Positions 27,776 to 36,788 of a DNA stretch of 64,000 bases are shown here, one piece after another. Both the position numbers and the translations under genes were made by a program. Under the pieces are notes generated by a model. That model ran no database searches, was not told where the DNA came from, and saw nothing but the letters and a program-made list of their open reading frames with translations. Position 1 is the stretch's first letter, and each line of letters starts with the position of its first letter. Location of the stretch: the NCBI RefSeq assembly GCF_000802235.1, contig NZ_JTDL01000079.1, positions 121,230 through 185,229 on the forward strand, given 5' to 3'. Source of the DNA: Sinomonas humi (lineage in GTDB: Bacteria > Actinomycetota > Actinomycetes > Actinomycetales > Micrococcaceae).

Positions 27776-29791
27776 GTGGGGAACATGCGCACCGCTTCTT
27801 TCGTCCTGTCCGCCGTCCTGCTCGGGGCCGTCCTGACCTCGTGCGACGACGGGTCGAAGGCCGCGGCCGAGGCGGCGGCAAAGGATCTGAGCAGTGGCCT
27901 CTCGTCGCTCGATGTCTCGCACGCAGCGCTCGCAGGCACCGAGGCGTCCGCCGCGCAGTCCCAGCTCAAGGGCATCGTCGCCGGCCTCGGCGACGTCAAG
28001 CCGACAGTGACCTCGGGCCAGGCGACGACGTCGAACGGCACCACGACCGTGCCCTTCGACTTCAGTTGGGAGCTTTCGGGGCGCGAATGGAAGTACACGA
28101 CGACGGCGGAGGTCGACCAGTCGGGCGGCCACTGGGCCGTGAAATGGTCTCCAGGGCTCCTCGCGCCGGGACTCCAGGCGGGCGAGGTCCTCGAGCTCAA
28201 GACGACGGCGCCTCCCCGCGGGGACATCCTCGGTGCCAACGATGCCCAACTCGTCACGGAACGGCCCGTCAAGCGCGTGGGAATCGACAAGGCCAAGACG
28301 CCCGCTTCCCAACTCGACTCCTCCGCCCGCGCCCTGGCGTCCCTCGTGGGCATCGACCCCGCCGAATACGCGAAGCAGGTTGCGGCTTCCGGCCCACAGG
28401 CTTTCGTGCAGGCCATCGTTCTGCGTGACGTCCCCGGCCGTACGCCGACTGACGAGCAGATCGCAGCCGTCCCAGGCGCCTTCGCCCTCGGCGGCACGTT
28501 GCCGCTTGCGCCGACGCGCGAGTTCGCCCGAGCCGTGCTCGGAACTGTCGGGGACGCGACTGCGGAGCAGATCCAGAAGTCCAAGGGCGAGCTGAACGCG
28601 GGCGATCAGACCGGGCAGGGCGGGCTCGAAGCGCAGTACGACGATCAGCTGCGTGGCAAGGACGGCGTGACGGTCCTCGCGGTCAACCAGAACGGGGCGT
28701 CCTCCCAAGGTGGGCAGGCCAGCGCGAGCCCCAGCCCGTCGTCGTCCGCTGTTCAGCCGCGCGCGTTGTTCACAGCCCCTGCCCAGGCTGGAACGCCCCT
28801 CCGCACGACGCTCGATCCGAAGCTCCAGCAGCTCGCCGATGACACCCTCGCTTCGGTCGGACCGGCGTCGGCCATCGTGGCGATCCGCCCCTCGGACGGC
28901 TCCGTGCTCGCGGCGGCAAGTGGCCCGGGAAGCAACGGCTACAACACTGCGATGCTCGGCCAGTACGCCCCCGGCTCGATCTTCAAGACGGTCGACTCGC
29001 TCGCCCTGTTCCGGCAAGGCGCGACCCCTGACCTCAAAGTGCAGTGCACTCCGACCCTGACCGTCGATGGGAAGAATTTCCAGAACGCGACGGGCTACCC
29101 GGAGGACCACCTCGGCACGATCACGCTCGAGGACGCGTATGCGCACTCGTGCAACACGGCCTTCATCTCGCAGCGCGACAAAGTCTCCCAAGCGCAGCTC
29201 GAATCGGCGGCGACGTCGCTCGGCCTGGCGATCGATGCCCCCCAGCTCGGCGCGGACGCGTTCATGGGTTCGGTCCCAGCGACGGCGGGGACGACTGAGC
29301 ATGCCGCCTCGATGATCGGCCAGGGGCAGATCCTCATGTCGCCGCTCTCCGCCGCGGTCATGGCTGCCTCTGTCCAGAAGGGTGGCCTCGTCTCGCCGCG
29401 GCTCGTCCTGAACGCGGGCGAGGGGGAGCAGGCGACATCGGCCGGTGCGCCGGCAAGTGCGACGACCTCGGCAATCCAAAGCGCGTCGGCGAGCCCGGCG
29501 CAGGCCGCAGCCAAGCCGATCACCCCAGCAGAGGCCGCCCCGCTCCAGCAGATGATGCGCGCCGTCGTGACGAGCGGCCATGCGGGCTTCCTGCTGTCTG
29601 TCCCCGGCGCCCCCGTCGGCGCGAAGACCGGCACCGCCGAATTCGGGAGCGACAACCCGCCTAAGACCCATGCGTGGATCATCGGGATCCACGGGGATCT
29701 GGCGGTCGCCGTATTCGTGGACGAGGGCGGCTTGGGCGCGACGATCTCCGGCCCGCTCCTGACCAACTTCCTCACGAAGGCGAGCCAATGA
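27776..29791 (+). CDS. Penicillin-binding transpeptidase with NTF2-like N-terminal domain (lipoprotein)
   Basis: A 671-residue class B penicillin-binding protein. The N-terminus ends in the lipobox LTSC, so it is probably lipid-anchored outside the membrane. An NTF2-like MecA-N type domain (about 35-130) precedes the transpeptidase domain. Active-site motifs are SIFK (about residue 400), SCN (about 458) and KTG (about 617, in GAKTGTAEF). It cross-links peptidoglycan. A GTG at 27776 and an ATG at 27785 are both possible starts. The stop overlaps the following MFS gene (ATGA). Ala/Ser-rich low-complexity stretches lie near 295-325 and 560-585. Confidence 0.9.
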   Translation: MGNMRTASFVLSAVLLGAVLTSCDDGSKAAAEAAAKDLSSGLSSLDVSHAALAGTEASAAQSQLKGIVAGLGDVKPTVTSGQATTSNGTTTVPFDFSWELSGREWKYTTTAEVDQSGGHWAVKWSPGLLAPGLQAGEVLELKTTAPPRGDILGANDAQLVTERPVKRVGIDKAKTPASQLDSSARALASLVGIDPAEYAKQVAASGPQAFVQAIVLRDVPGRTPTDEQIAAVPGAFALGGTLPLAPTREFARAVLGTVGDATAEQIQKSKGELNAGDQTGQGGLEAQYDDQLRGKDGVTVLAVNQNGASSQGGQASASPSPSSSAVQPRALFTAPAQAGTPLRTTLDPKLQQLADDTLASVGPASAIVAIRPSDGSVLAAASGPGSNGYNTAMLGQYAPGSIFKTVDSLALFRQGATPDLKVQCTPTLTVDGKNFQNATGYPEDHLGTITLEDAYAHSCNTAFISQRDKVSQAQLESAATSLGLAIDAPQLGADAFMGSVPATAGTTEHAASMIGQGQILMSPLSAAVMAASVQKGGLVSPRLVLNAGEGEQATSAGAPASATTSAIQSASASPAQAAAKPITPAEAAPLQQMMRAVVTSGHAGFLLSVPGAPVGAKTGTAEFGSDNPPKTHAWIIGIHGDLAVAVFVDEGGLGATISGPLLTNFLTKASQ

Positions 29792-31041
29792 CCCCCGAAG
29801 GCGATCAGAATCTGGCGGTCGGCTCTGCGGCCTCCGTGGACCGAGCCACGGTGCGGCGTGCGGCGATCGCGACCTTCATCATCTTTGCGACCAACGGGTT
29901 CATCTTCGCCAGCTGGGCGGCTCGAATCCCCGCCGTCACCCAGACCCTCGGACTCTCGACCGGTGAGATGGGGCTCGTCCTCCTCGTCGGAGCGATCGGG
30001 TCGCTGTGCTCGATGCCGCTCGTCGGCCCCATCTCGAGCCGGGTGGGGATCGTCCGGACGGTGCGCCTCGGAGGTCTCCTCGCCGTCATCGCAGGCGGCA
30101 TGCTCGCCCTCGGCCTGCTGATCGTGTCTGTGCTGCTCGTCGCCGTCGGCCTCGCGGTATTCGGGATCGGGATCGCCCTCTGGGACGTCGGGCAGAACAT
30201 CGAGGGGGCCGACGTCGAGCACCGGCTCGGCCGGACCGTCATGCCGCAGTTCCACGCAGGCTTCAGCGGCGGCGCGTTTCTGGGCGCCATCGTCGGGGCG
30301 GGACTCAGCGCTCTTGGTGTGCCGCTCCCGCTGCACCTCGCCGCGATCATGCTCACCGTCCTCGTCATCATGGTTCTGGTCCCCCGGCACTTCCTGCCGC
30401 TCACCGCGCACTCGGCGGCTCAGCCGGAGTCACCGAACGACGGCGGGTCCCCGGCTCCGGAGCGCAAGGAACGGGGCGGGGCGCGCGCCGCGTGGACGGA
30501 CGTACGCACGCTGCTGATCGGCGTCGTCGTCCTCGGGGCGACGCTCACGGAAGGCGCGGGCAACGATTGGATCGCGAAGGGCTCGGTCGACGGCCTCGGC
30601 ACGAGCCAGTCCGGGGGCGCGGCGCTCTTCGCGCTGTTCGTGGGCGCGATGACGCTCGCTCGCTGGTTCGGCGGCCGGATCATTGACCGGCTCGGCCGCG
30701 TGGTCGCGCTGCGCCTCAGCATGGTCTCGGCCCTCATCGGCCTCGCGGTCTACTCGCTCGCGGGCTCCTACTGGCTGGCCGCCATCGGGGCCCTCCTCTG
30801 GGGCCTCGGTGCGGCGCTCGCGTTCCCGATGGGAATGTCGGCCGCCTCGGATGATCCACGGCACGCCGCCGCCCGCGTTTCAGTGGTGGCCACAATCGGG
30901 TACATCGCGTTCCTCGCCGGCCCGCCGTTCCTGGGCTTCCTCGGCGACCACCTGGGACTCCGGCACGCGCTCCTCGCGATCCTCGTACCCATCGCGGTCT
31001 CCCTCGTGCTCGCGGGGGCCACGCGCAAACCCCCCGTCTGA
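29788..31041 (+). CDS. MFS transporter
   Basis: A 417-residue twelve-helix major facilitator protein. It begins with a short cytoplasmic tail, then TFIIFATNGFIFASWAARIPAV. This resembles the FucP/YbjJ-like MFS group. An acidic/proline-rich central loop lies near residues 205-230. The ATG overlaps the stop of the penicillin-binding protein gene, so the two are translationally coupled, although a functional link is not obvious. The substrate is unknown. Confidence 0.85.
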   Translation: MTPEGDQNLAVGSAASVDRATVRRAAIATFIIFATNGFIFASWAARIPAVTQTLGLSTGEMGLVLLVGAIGSLCSMPLVGPISSRVGIVRTVRLGGLLAVIAGGMLALGLLIVSVLLVAVGLAVFGIGIALWDVGQNIEGADVEHRLGRTVMPQFHAGFSGGAFLGAIVGAGLSALGVPLPLHLAAIMLTVLVIMVLVPRHFLPLTAHSAAQPESPNDGGSPAPERKERGGARAAWTDVRTLLIGVVVLGATLTEGAGNDWIAKGSVDGLGTSQSGGAALFALFVGAMTLARWFGGRIIDRLGRVVALRLSMVSALIGLAVYSLAGSYWLAAIGALLWGLGAALAFPMGMSAASDDPRHAAARVSVVATIGYIAFLAGPPFLGFLGDHLGLRHALLAILVPIAVSLVLAGATRKPPV

Positions 31042-31196
31042 TGGTCACCTCCCGCGCGTGCCCCCTCGTTTGTTGGTCACCTCCTGCGGGGTGGTGCCTC
31101 GTTCGTTGGTCACCTCCTGCGGGTGGTGCCTCGTTCGTTGGTCACCTCCTGGGGGTGGCGCCTCGTTTGTTGGTCACCTCCTGCTAGTCACGCCCG
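31042..31196. repeat. Tandem array of 32-33-bp repeats
   Basis: Five copies of a unit beginning TTGGTCACCTCC and ending GCCTCGTTCG start at 31042, 31073, 31106, 31138 and 31170; the first and last copies are degenerate. They lie directly behind the MFS stop codon. There are no variable spacers, so this is not a CRISPR array. Confidence 0.85.
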
Positions 31197-31199
31197 TTC

Positions 31200-31240
31200 A
31201 AAAGTCAGGTCCCGCGGGTTCGCAACCCGCGGGACCTGAC
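31200..31240 (-). terminator. Rho-independent terminator of the S53 peptidase gene
   Basis: A perfect 17-bp stem (31204-31220 with 31224-31240) has a 3-nt loop. On the minus strand it is followed by TTTTGAA, placing it 10 bp after the peptidase stop codon. Confidence 0.85.
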
Positions 31241-31250
31241 CATCAAACGA

Positions 31251-32471
31251 TTAGAAGCCGCTCACGCCGTCGGGCGTGCCGAGCCCCGTCGGCCCGTCCC
31301 ACCCCGTGCGGGCGGTGCACCATTGCGACGGCGAGCACGTGCCGTTGCTGCCGCTGCTGACGTCGTACAGGCTGCTCGCGTGGCTGTACGGCACCGCGTT
31401 CGCGTACGTGCCGGCAGCAGCCGAGCCAGTGTTCCCACTCAGCGCGTAGACCGAGGCGATGATCGGGGAGGCTTCGCTCGTGCCGCCGAACTGGCCCCAG
31501 CTCGAGTTGGCGCTCGACGTCGGGTAGTAGACGGCGAGGCCGCCGTAGTTCGGGTCTGAGACCGCGGCGACGTCGTTCATCGCGCGCCCAGCACAGCCCG
31601 TGCCGTCCGCCGAGGCGGCCGGCAGCGCGGCGTTGAGGCTGGAGCAGCCGGACCCCGTGCCGCTCCAAACCGTCTCGCTCCAGCCGCGGGCGTTGGCTGC
31701 CGCGGCAAGCGAGGTGCCACCCACCGCGGTGACGTAGCTCGACGACGCGGGGTAGGAAGCGCCCTTGTAGCCGTTGTCACCCGCGCTCGCGGTCACCGCG
31801 ATCCCCGGGAAGTTGTAGTACTTCCCGTACGTCGAATCAGCCGCGTCGGATCCGCCGTAGCTGTTCGAGATGGCGACGACGCCGGGCAGCTTCGCGGCCG
31901 TCTGAACGGCGGTGCCAAGGTCGCTGAAGGACGCGGTGTTGGCCTGCAGCACGACGATCTTGCAGTCGGGGCACGCCGCGGAGACGGCGTCGACGTCGAG
32001 CGACTGCTCCTGCGCCCAGCCGAGGTTGAATCTGGGAAGCCTCGTGCCGCCCGTCTCGTTGACCACGCGGAGGCACCCGTTGGACGTGGTGCAAGCGGGG
32101 AGGCCGAACTGCGAGCGGTACGTCGCCAGGTCCCGCGCGAGGTTCGGGTATCCGTACGCGTCGACAATTGCGACTGTCCGTCCACCCGAGGCTGTCCCCG
32201 TCAGGTGGTAAGCGTTCTGCAGCTGGGACGGCGTGAGGCCCGTGGCCGGCGGAGCGCTCGCGTTCGAGACGACGTGCCCTGACGGGTCCAGGGCCTGGCG
32301 GGCAGTGCATGCAGCATCGCCGGCCCGCGGCGTCGCACATACCTGAATGGAGCGATCACCGCGGGCAGGCGAGCCGGGCGCTGCCCACGCTGGTGCTGAG
32401 CTTACGGCGAGACCCGCGACCAGCAGCAGGGCCGAGCCCGCTGCTGCGAAGAATCTTCTCTTCACCGACAT
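31251..32471 (-). CDS. Secreted S53 (sedolisin-like) serine peptidase
   Basis: A 406-residue secreted protein with a signal peptide cleaved near AWA-APG (residue 30). The sedolisin triad can be placed: Glu155 and Asp159 in WAQEQSLDVDAV, Asp232 in SAGDNG and the nucleophile Ser332 in GGTSEASP. These are acid-tolerant endopeptidases. It lacks the roughly 190-residue pro-kumamolisin domain of classical sedolisins; only about 60 residues precede the catalytic fold. Several Cys pairs suggest disulfides. Start chosen because the signal peptide follows directly. It has its own terminator. Confidence 0.87.
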   Translation of the reverse strand: MSVKRRFFAAAGSALLLVAGLAVSSAPAWAAPGSPARGDRSIQVCATPRAGDAACTARQALDPSGHVVSNASAPPATGLTPSQLQNAYHLTGTASGGRTVAIVDAYGYPNLARDLATYRSQFGLPACTTSNGCLRVVNETGGTRLPRFNLGWAQEQSLDVDAVSAACPDCKIVVLQANTASFSDLGTAVQTAAKLPGVVAISNSYGGSDAADSTYGKYYNFPGIAVTASAGDNGYKGASYPASSSYVTAVGGTSLAAAANARGWSETVWSGTGSGCSSLNAALPAASADGTGCAGRAMNDVAAVSDPNYGGLAVYYPTSSANSSWGQFGGTSEASPIIASVYALSGNTGSAAAGTYANAVPYSHASSLYDVSSGSNGTCSPSQWCTARTGWDGPTGLGTPDGVSGF

Positions 32472-32594
32472 CCCCTTTGTCCAGTGACCGCCGGAAGTTT
32501 TGACGGACCTGTCAAGACGGTCTGCTGGACTATGGCAGATCCGTAACGGGGATCACAGGGGCGGAGGAGGATTCCCAGCCTATTCCCAGCTTTG

Positions 32595-33173
32595 TTACTC
32601 CTGGGCCGCCCTGGCGAGGGCTCGCCGCACGAACCAGGCGAGGGCCGCGATTGCGAGGACGACGACGACCCCGACGGGGATTGTCCAGACCGGGAAGCCG
32701 CCCGAGGAATCGGAGGCCGCGGCCGACGACGCCGTGGCAGCCGCCGTCGCATTGTCGCCGCTCGTCGCTCCCGCGCTCGAGGTCCCGCCGCCGGCTGCCT
32801 TCGCAGTGAACGTGAAGGTCCCCTCGATGGGATGGGAATCCGAGGAGACGACCCGCCACACTACCGTGTACTTCCCGGCCGGGGCCCCGGGCTTGATCGC
32901 CTGGGTTACGTTGTTGTCGACAACGCTCGCTGCGCCGTCGGCCTCATTTGTACCAGCCGCGTCCTTGACCTGGATCTCGGTGCCGATCGCGATCGGAGTG
33001 TGGTCGTAGGTCAGGACCACGGCGTCGGGCACGGCTGCGACCGTCGAGCCGTTGGCAGGATTGGTCGCCTCAAGCACGTCGTGCGCCTGCGCGGCCGCCG
33101 CGGGCAGGGCGAGGCCAGCGGCCACCCCCAAGACCGCGACGGCGCGCGCGACGATCCGAAAGCCGCTTTTCAC
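32595..33173 (-). CDS. CopC domain-containing copper resistance protein
   Basis: A 192-residue exported protein. The signal peptide ends AAAAQA, so the mature chain starts with His (HDVLEATNPANGSTV), the N-terminal copper ligand of CopC. The beta-sandwich continues through YTVVWRVVSSDSHPIEG, where the second His lies. An Ala/Ser-rich linker leads to a C-terminal membrane helix and a basic tail, so it is membrane-tethered. The GTG start overlaps the stop of the YcnI-like gene (GTGA). No CopD partner is fused or adjacent. Confidence 0.88.
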   Translation of the reverse strand: MKSGFRIVARAVAVLGVAAGLALPAAAAQAHDVLEATNPANGSTVAAVPDAVVLTYDHTPIAIGTEIQVKDAAGTNEADGAASVVDNNVTQAIKPGAPAGKYTVVWRVVSSDSHPIEGTFTFTAKAAGGGTSSAGATSGDNATAAATASSAAASDSSGGFPVWTIPVGVVVVLAIAALAWFVRRALARAAQE

Positions 33174-33913
33174 GGCTTGGCTGCCTTCCGACGTCCGCTG
33201 AGGACGAGGCCGAGGGCCGCTCCTCCGAGAATCACGCCGATGGCGCCGAGAATTAGTCCCCACGTCCCGGTTGCGTCGTTCGTCTGGGAAGCAGGGGTCG
33301 CGGTGCCGGCGCCCTGGGCCACCGGCGTCGCGCTCGCGGTGGGTGCGGGGCTCGCGTCGTCGGCCGGCGTCGTCGTGAACGACGGCGCGGGGTGGTCAGG
33401 CTCCGGCTGGCCGTCCTGCTGGGTCTGGTCCCAGTTGACCACCGTGCCGTCGGTGTAGGTCTGGATGGCAGGGAGGACGATCTTCGTCCCTGCCGCGGGC
33501 AGGATGCCGACCGAGAGGGCGAATGCCTGGTACTGGTTCTGGCCGATCTCGTGCGCGGCATCGTTAGCGGTCCACACGACCGAGGTCGGAGCCTTCGTGA
33601 CCGTTGACCCCTCGACCGTGACCGGCTTCGGGAGCGTGGTGGTGATGACTTGCGCCGTCCAGCCCTCAATGGGCTTGACCGACACGGAGGTGAAGGGGGT
33701 GTCGGTCGGCAGCTTGACCTCGAGCTTGTTGGTCTTCGCCGTGGCGGACTCGTTGGGCATGTTGAACGTCAGGTGGGTGTAGCCGTTAGCCGCCGGGTCA
33801 TCTGGGTCCACGCTGACGTGGGCGGAGGCAGCGGCGGCGCCGGTCGCGATGAGAGCCGCGGTGGCGACGGCGGTGCCGATCGTCTTCAGGCTGCGGCGGA
33901 TGGTCTTGTGCAT
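33170..33913 (-). CDS. YcnI family (DUF1775) copper-binding protein
   Basis: A 247-residue exported protein. After the signal peptide (SAHVSV) the mature N-terminal His can serve as copper ligand, and the tryptophan in VVNWDQT is in the YcnI pattern. The DUF1775 domain spans about 30-175, followed by a Pro/Thr/Ala-rich stalk and a C-terminal membrane helix (GTWGLILGAIGVILGGAALG). YcnI proteins are extracytoplasmic copper carriers usually encoded with CopC/CopD-like proteins, as here. It lies upstream of and overlaps the CopC gene. Confidence 0.88.
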   Translation of the reverse strand: MHKTIRRSLKTIGTAVATAALIATGAAAASAHVSVDPDDPAANGYTHLTFNMPNESATAKTNKLEVKLPTDTPFTSVSVKPIEGWTAQVITTTLPKPVTVEGSTVTKAPTSVVWTANDAAHEIGQNQYQAFALSVGILPAAGTKIVLPAIQTYTDGTVVNWDQTQQDGQPEPDHPAPSFTTTPADDASPAPTASATPVAQGAGTATPASQTNDATGTWGLILGAIGVILGGAALGLVLSGRRKAAKP

Positions 33914-34000
33914 GGTGATGGTGGCCTTCAGTCTCGCCGGGCGCGCGTTGGCCCGGGCGCGTGGATGGAGGAACCCGCGTAAGCGGGCGGCGGGGCCGTC

Positions 34001-34591
34001 TCAGGCGACGGCGAAGGCCCGCGGCGGCCCACGCCGCGCGGGGAGGCGCAGACTGCGCCATGCGCGGGGGAGCGCATCCTCAATGAAGGCCGGGACGTGA
34101 GGCTCCGGCGACGGTGAGGCCGCGACGAGAAGCCGGATGAGCGGGCGGAGCCACGCGAGGAGTGCCCAGACGGCCGATTCCCCGTGGGCGAGGAGCAGCG
34201 CCGTCAGGACGGTAGCGATGGCATGCGCGAGCAGCATGTGACCCGTGTCCATGGCCATAGGGGCGGCATGGGCCGGCTTGGAGATGGCCCCCATCAGATG
34301 AACGTGGCCGGAGGCCACTGAAAGTGTCGATGCGCTCGACGCTGATGCCGAAAGGACTTCGAACGCGTTGTGCAGCCCGAACTGCCCCACCCCGAGTATG
34401 GCGAACATCATAGGTGGCGAGATCTTCCGCCCCGCGAGTGCCATGACCGGCAGGGTCACGAGCGCAAGGATGCCGACGACGACGAGCGGGTCGGGCAGGC
34501 TTCCGCCTCCGGCGAGGTGGCCGCCCGCAGCGAGGAGCACGGTGCTCGAGGAGACCACGACGGCGCGCGAGAGCCTGAACAGCGCACGCAT
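34001..34591 (-). CDS. Uncharacterised His-containing membrane protein
   Basis: A 197-residue protein with four or five predicted membrane helices. No family was recognised. The middle carries a histidine/methionine-rich pattern (GHVHLMGA, PAHAAPMAMDTGHMLLAHA) that could bind metal, and it is encoded 87 bp upstream of the YcnI and CopC genes on the same strand. A copper role is therefore plausible but unproven. The ATG at 34591 has GAGAGG ten bases upstream; an ATG at 34612 is possible. Confidence 0.65.
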   Translation of the reverse strand: MRALFRLSRAVVVSSSTVLLAAGGHLAGGGSLPDPLVVVGILALVTLPVMALAGRKISPPMMFAILGVGQFGLHNAFEVLSASASSASTLSVASGHVHLMGAISKPAHAAPMAMDTGHMLLAHAIATVLTALLLAHGESAVWALLAWLRPLIRLLVAASPSPEPHVPAFIEDALPRAWRSLRLPARRGPPRAFAVA

Positions 34592-34630
34592 GCCACACCG
34601 CCTCTCACTCATTGCCGCCGGAAACGGCGT

Positions 34631-34653
34631 CCCCACTACTTTACGGAGTGGGG
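34631..34653. promoter_or_regulatory. Inverted repeat in the divergent promoter region
   Basis: CCCCACT and AGTGGGG are separated by 9 bp, upstream of the minus-strand membrane protein gene. This could be an operator or a leader hairpin. It resembles C-rich metalloregulator sites only loosely. Confidence 0.35.
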
Positions 34654-34836
34654 GAGCACGGAGAGGAATCCACCTACCCTTGCCTTGCGTGCGCTGCCTC
34701 CCACCTTGCCTGCGCTGACGGGAGAGGCCTCCAGCCGCCATCCAGATTCCGCCGCTAGAGTCCCCGCTCGGAAGGCCCGCACGTCGCTCGCACCACGAAG
34801 TGTGTGCACTATGTCCGACCAGGGAGGCCAATCCGC

Positions 34837-35400
34837 ATGTTCGCCAACGGGTTCATCGTGACCGCACTTCTATGCCTGTCTGGCGCCGCGGCGCTGGCGT
34901 GTGCCGTACAGGTGTTCCGGGCGCGTTCGGGGTTGGCCCGCGTGGACGAGAGCGGGCGGTTTCTGATCGCCGCCACGGTCCTAGGGATTGGAGCCGGCTG
35001 GGCAAGGTTTGCTCCCATGCTGGTGGGCGCGGTGCTCGCGGCGGTGCTGCTCTGGTTCGTCGCCCGGATCGGCCTCGGCCTGCGTGGGACGGGTGCAGAA
35101 GACCGATCAGGTACGGGAACGGCTGCGTTCCGGTCCTTGATCACGCTGTCGGCTGGCTGGGTGCTGATCTCTGTGGCACGGGACGGCGTCTCGGCCACAC
35201 ATCATCCTGCGAATCAGCTCGGCGTCATCATTCTGGACCTGCTGGCCGCCGTCGTCCTGCTCATCACGGCAATCGGATGGGTGCTGGCGACGTTCGCCGT
35301 GCCAGCGGAGAGCAAGGACATCCGAGTCCCGAGGAGCACCGGAATAACGGAGGCCCTATTGGCCGCCGCCCTGGCCGTGGCCTTCTTCGCGATCGCCTGA
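34837..35400 (+). CDS. Hypothetical membrane protein
   Basis: A 187-residue protein with about five hydrophobic helices, no recognised family and no catalytic motif. The ATG at 34837 has GGGAGG nine bases upstream, which supports the start and that the gene is real. It stands alone between divergent and convergent neighbours. Confidence 0.65.
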   Translation: MFANGFIVTALLCLSGAAALACAVQVFRARSGLARVDESGRFLIAATVLGIGAGWARFAPMLVGAVLAAVLLWFVARIGLGLRGTGAEDRSGTGTAAFRSLITLSAGWVLISVARDGVSATHHPANQLGVIILDLLAAVVLLITAIGWVLATFAVPAESKDIRVPRSTGITEALLAAALAVAFFAIA

Positions 35401-35448
35401 CGGCAAACCGCGCTGACCCCGAAGCGTCATCGGCCGCAGGGGCGGCGG

Positions 35449-36711
35449 TCAGCCCTCGGAGCCGGTCTCCCGGTGGTTCGACTCACGACGTGACCAGTCC
35501 TCGGGGATCGCGGCCTCGAGCGCGTCGTCGACCGTGACGACGCCGATGATGTGGCGGTCCTCGGAGAGGACGGGCATCGCGAGGAGGTTGAAGTCGGCCA
35601 TGCGCGTGGTGACATCGACGACGTCGTCCGTCGCGTGGGCGACCACGACGTCGTCGTCCGCGACGTCGGCGAGCACGTTCGCGGGCTCAGCCTGCACCGC
35701 GTGGACGAGACTGAGTGCGCCGGCGAGGGTGCCGTCCGGAGCCAGCGTGTAGATCACCGTCAGTGCCTGGGGCTGGAGCAGGCGGGCACCGCGGACGGCG
35801 GTGAGGGCATCGGCTACGGTCGTGGTGGCGGGCAGCGCGAGGAAGTCTGTTCCCATGAGGCCGCCGGCCGTGAGGTCGTGGTAGCCGAGGAGGCGGTGGA
35901 CCAGAGCGCGCTGGGGCTCGGGCAGGAGGTCGAGCACGGGGACGCGCCGCTCCTGGGGGAGGTCCATGAGGGCGTCGGCGGCGTCGTCGGCCTGCATCCG
36001 CCCGAGGACTTCGGCGACTTCCGTGTCGGAGCGGTCCTTGAAGAGCTCGGACTGGCGGTCCTCATCGAGCTCTTCGAAGACGTCGGCCTCGAGCTCGGGG
36101 TTCTCGTGGACCTGGGCGAGGAGCTCGTCCTGCTCGTGCTCGGTGGCCTCCTCGATGATGTCGGCGATCTGGGCTGCCTTGAGCTCGGGGATCCGGCCGG
36201 TGGCCATGCGGACCTGAGCGGATTCGGCGTGGCCGATGAGGGGCTCGAAGTCCTTCCAGTCCCGCGGCGGGTGGGCGGAGTGGCGCGGCCCGAGGCTGAG
36301 CCAGCGACGGCGGTGGACGTCGAGGCCGGTAGCTGCCCAGCCGTCGAGAACAGGGGAGAGCTGGACGTCGTAGGCCTTGACGAACGCGACGCGGGAGACG
36401 TCGATGAGCCGATGTCCGAGGACGTCCTCGGAAAGGAGCACCTCGCCTTCGCGACGGCGGAACTCGCCCAGGTCCAGGCTGCTCGCGGCCAGCTGGACCC
36501 GGTCGGGGGCGAGTGCCGCGAGGTCCGCCGCGGAGACGAAGACGCGCGTCCCGCCGACGGCGACGACGAGCCCGGTCACGAGCGGATAGTCGTCGTGGCG
36601 AAGGCGGACGATGAGGTCAGCGAGCGTGCCCATGCGGTGACCGTCGGAGTCGGTGACGGGCTGGCGCAGGAGGGCGGAGAGGGACAGGGAAGCGGCCTGG
36701 GCGGCGGTCAT
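35449..36711 (-). CDS. MgtE N-terminal domain/CBS domain protein (no transporter domain)
   Basis: A 420-residue soluble protein. Residues about 1-160 look like a PRC-barrel-type module. About 165-290 is the MgtE N-terminal helical domain (PELKAAQIADIIEEA, EELDEDRQSELF, MQADDAADALMDLP). About 290-410 is a CBS pair (GGLMGTDFLALPATTTVADAL, LLAMPVLSEDRHIIGVVTVDDAL). MgtE uses these two domains to sense cytoplasmic Mg2+; here the membrane channel is absent. The next gene upstream encodes an NRAMP-like transporter behind an M-box aptamer, so this protein probably gates or regulates that transporter. Frame extension upstream of 36711 was rejected. Confidence 0.88.
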   Translation of the reverse strand: MTAAQAASLSLSALLRQPVTDSDGHRMGTLADLIVRLRHDDYPLVTGLVVAVGGTRVFVSAADLAALAPDRVQLAASSLDLGEFRRREGEVLLSEDVLGHRLIDVSRVAFVKAYDVQLSPVLDGWAATGLDVHRRRWLSLGPRHSAHPPRDWKDFEPLIGHAESAQVRMATGRIPELKAAQIADIIEEATEHEQDELLAQVHENPELEADVFEELDEDRQSELFKDRSDTEVAEVLGRMQADDAADALMDLPQERRVPVLDLLPEPQRALVHRLLGYHDLTAGGLMGTDFLALPATTTVADALTAVRGARLLQPQALTVIYTLAPDGTLAGALSLVHAVQAEPANVLADVADDDVVVAHATDDVVDVTTRMADFNLLAMPVLSEDRHIIGVVTVDDALEAAIPEDWSRRESNHRETGSEG

Positions 36712-36788
36712 CGGGTGCCTTTCGGTGCACGGTGCAGCTGCGTCTCGAGGTGACTGTACGTCACCCCGCGCGCTGGAGAGGAGGTCTG

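Noticed and set aside
27740..29788. A 682-codon open frame on the minus strand
   Set aside because: It is the high-GC shadow of the penicillin-binding protein gene, arginine/glycine-rich with no domain pattern.
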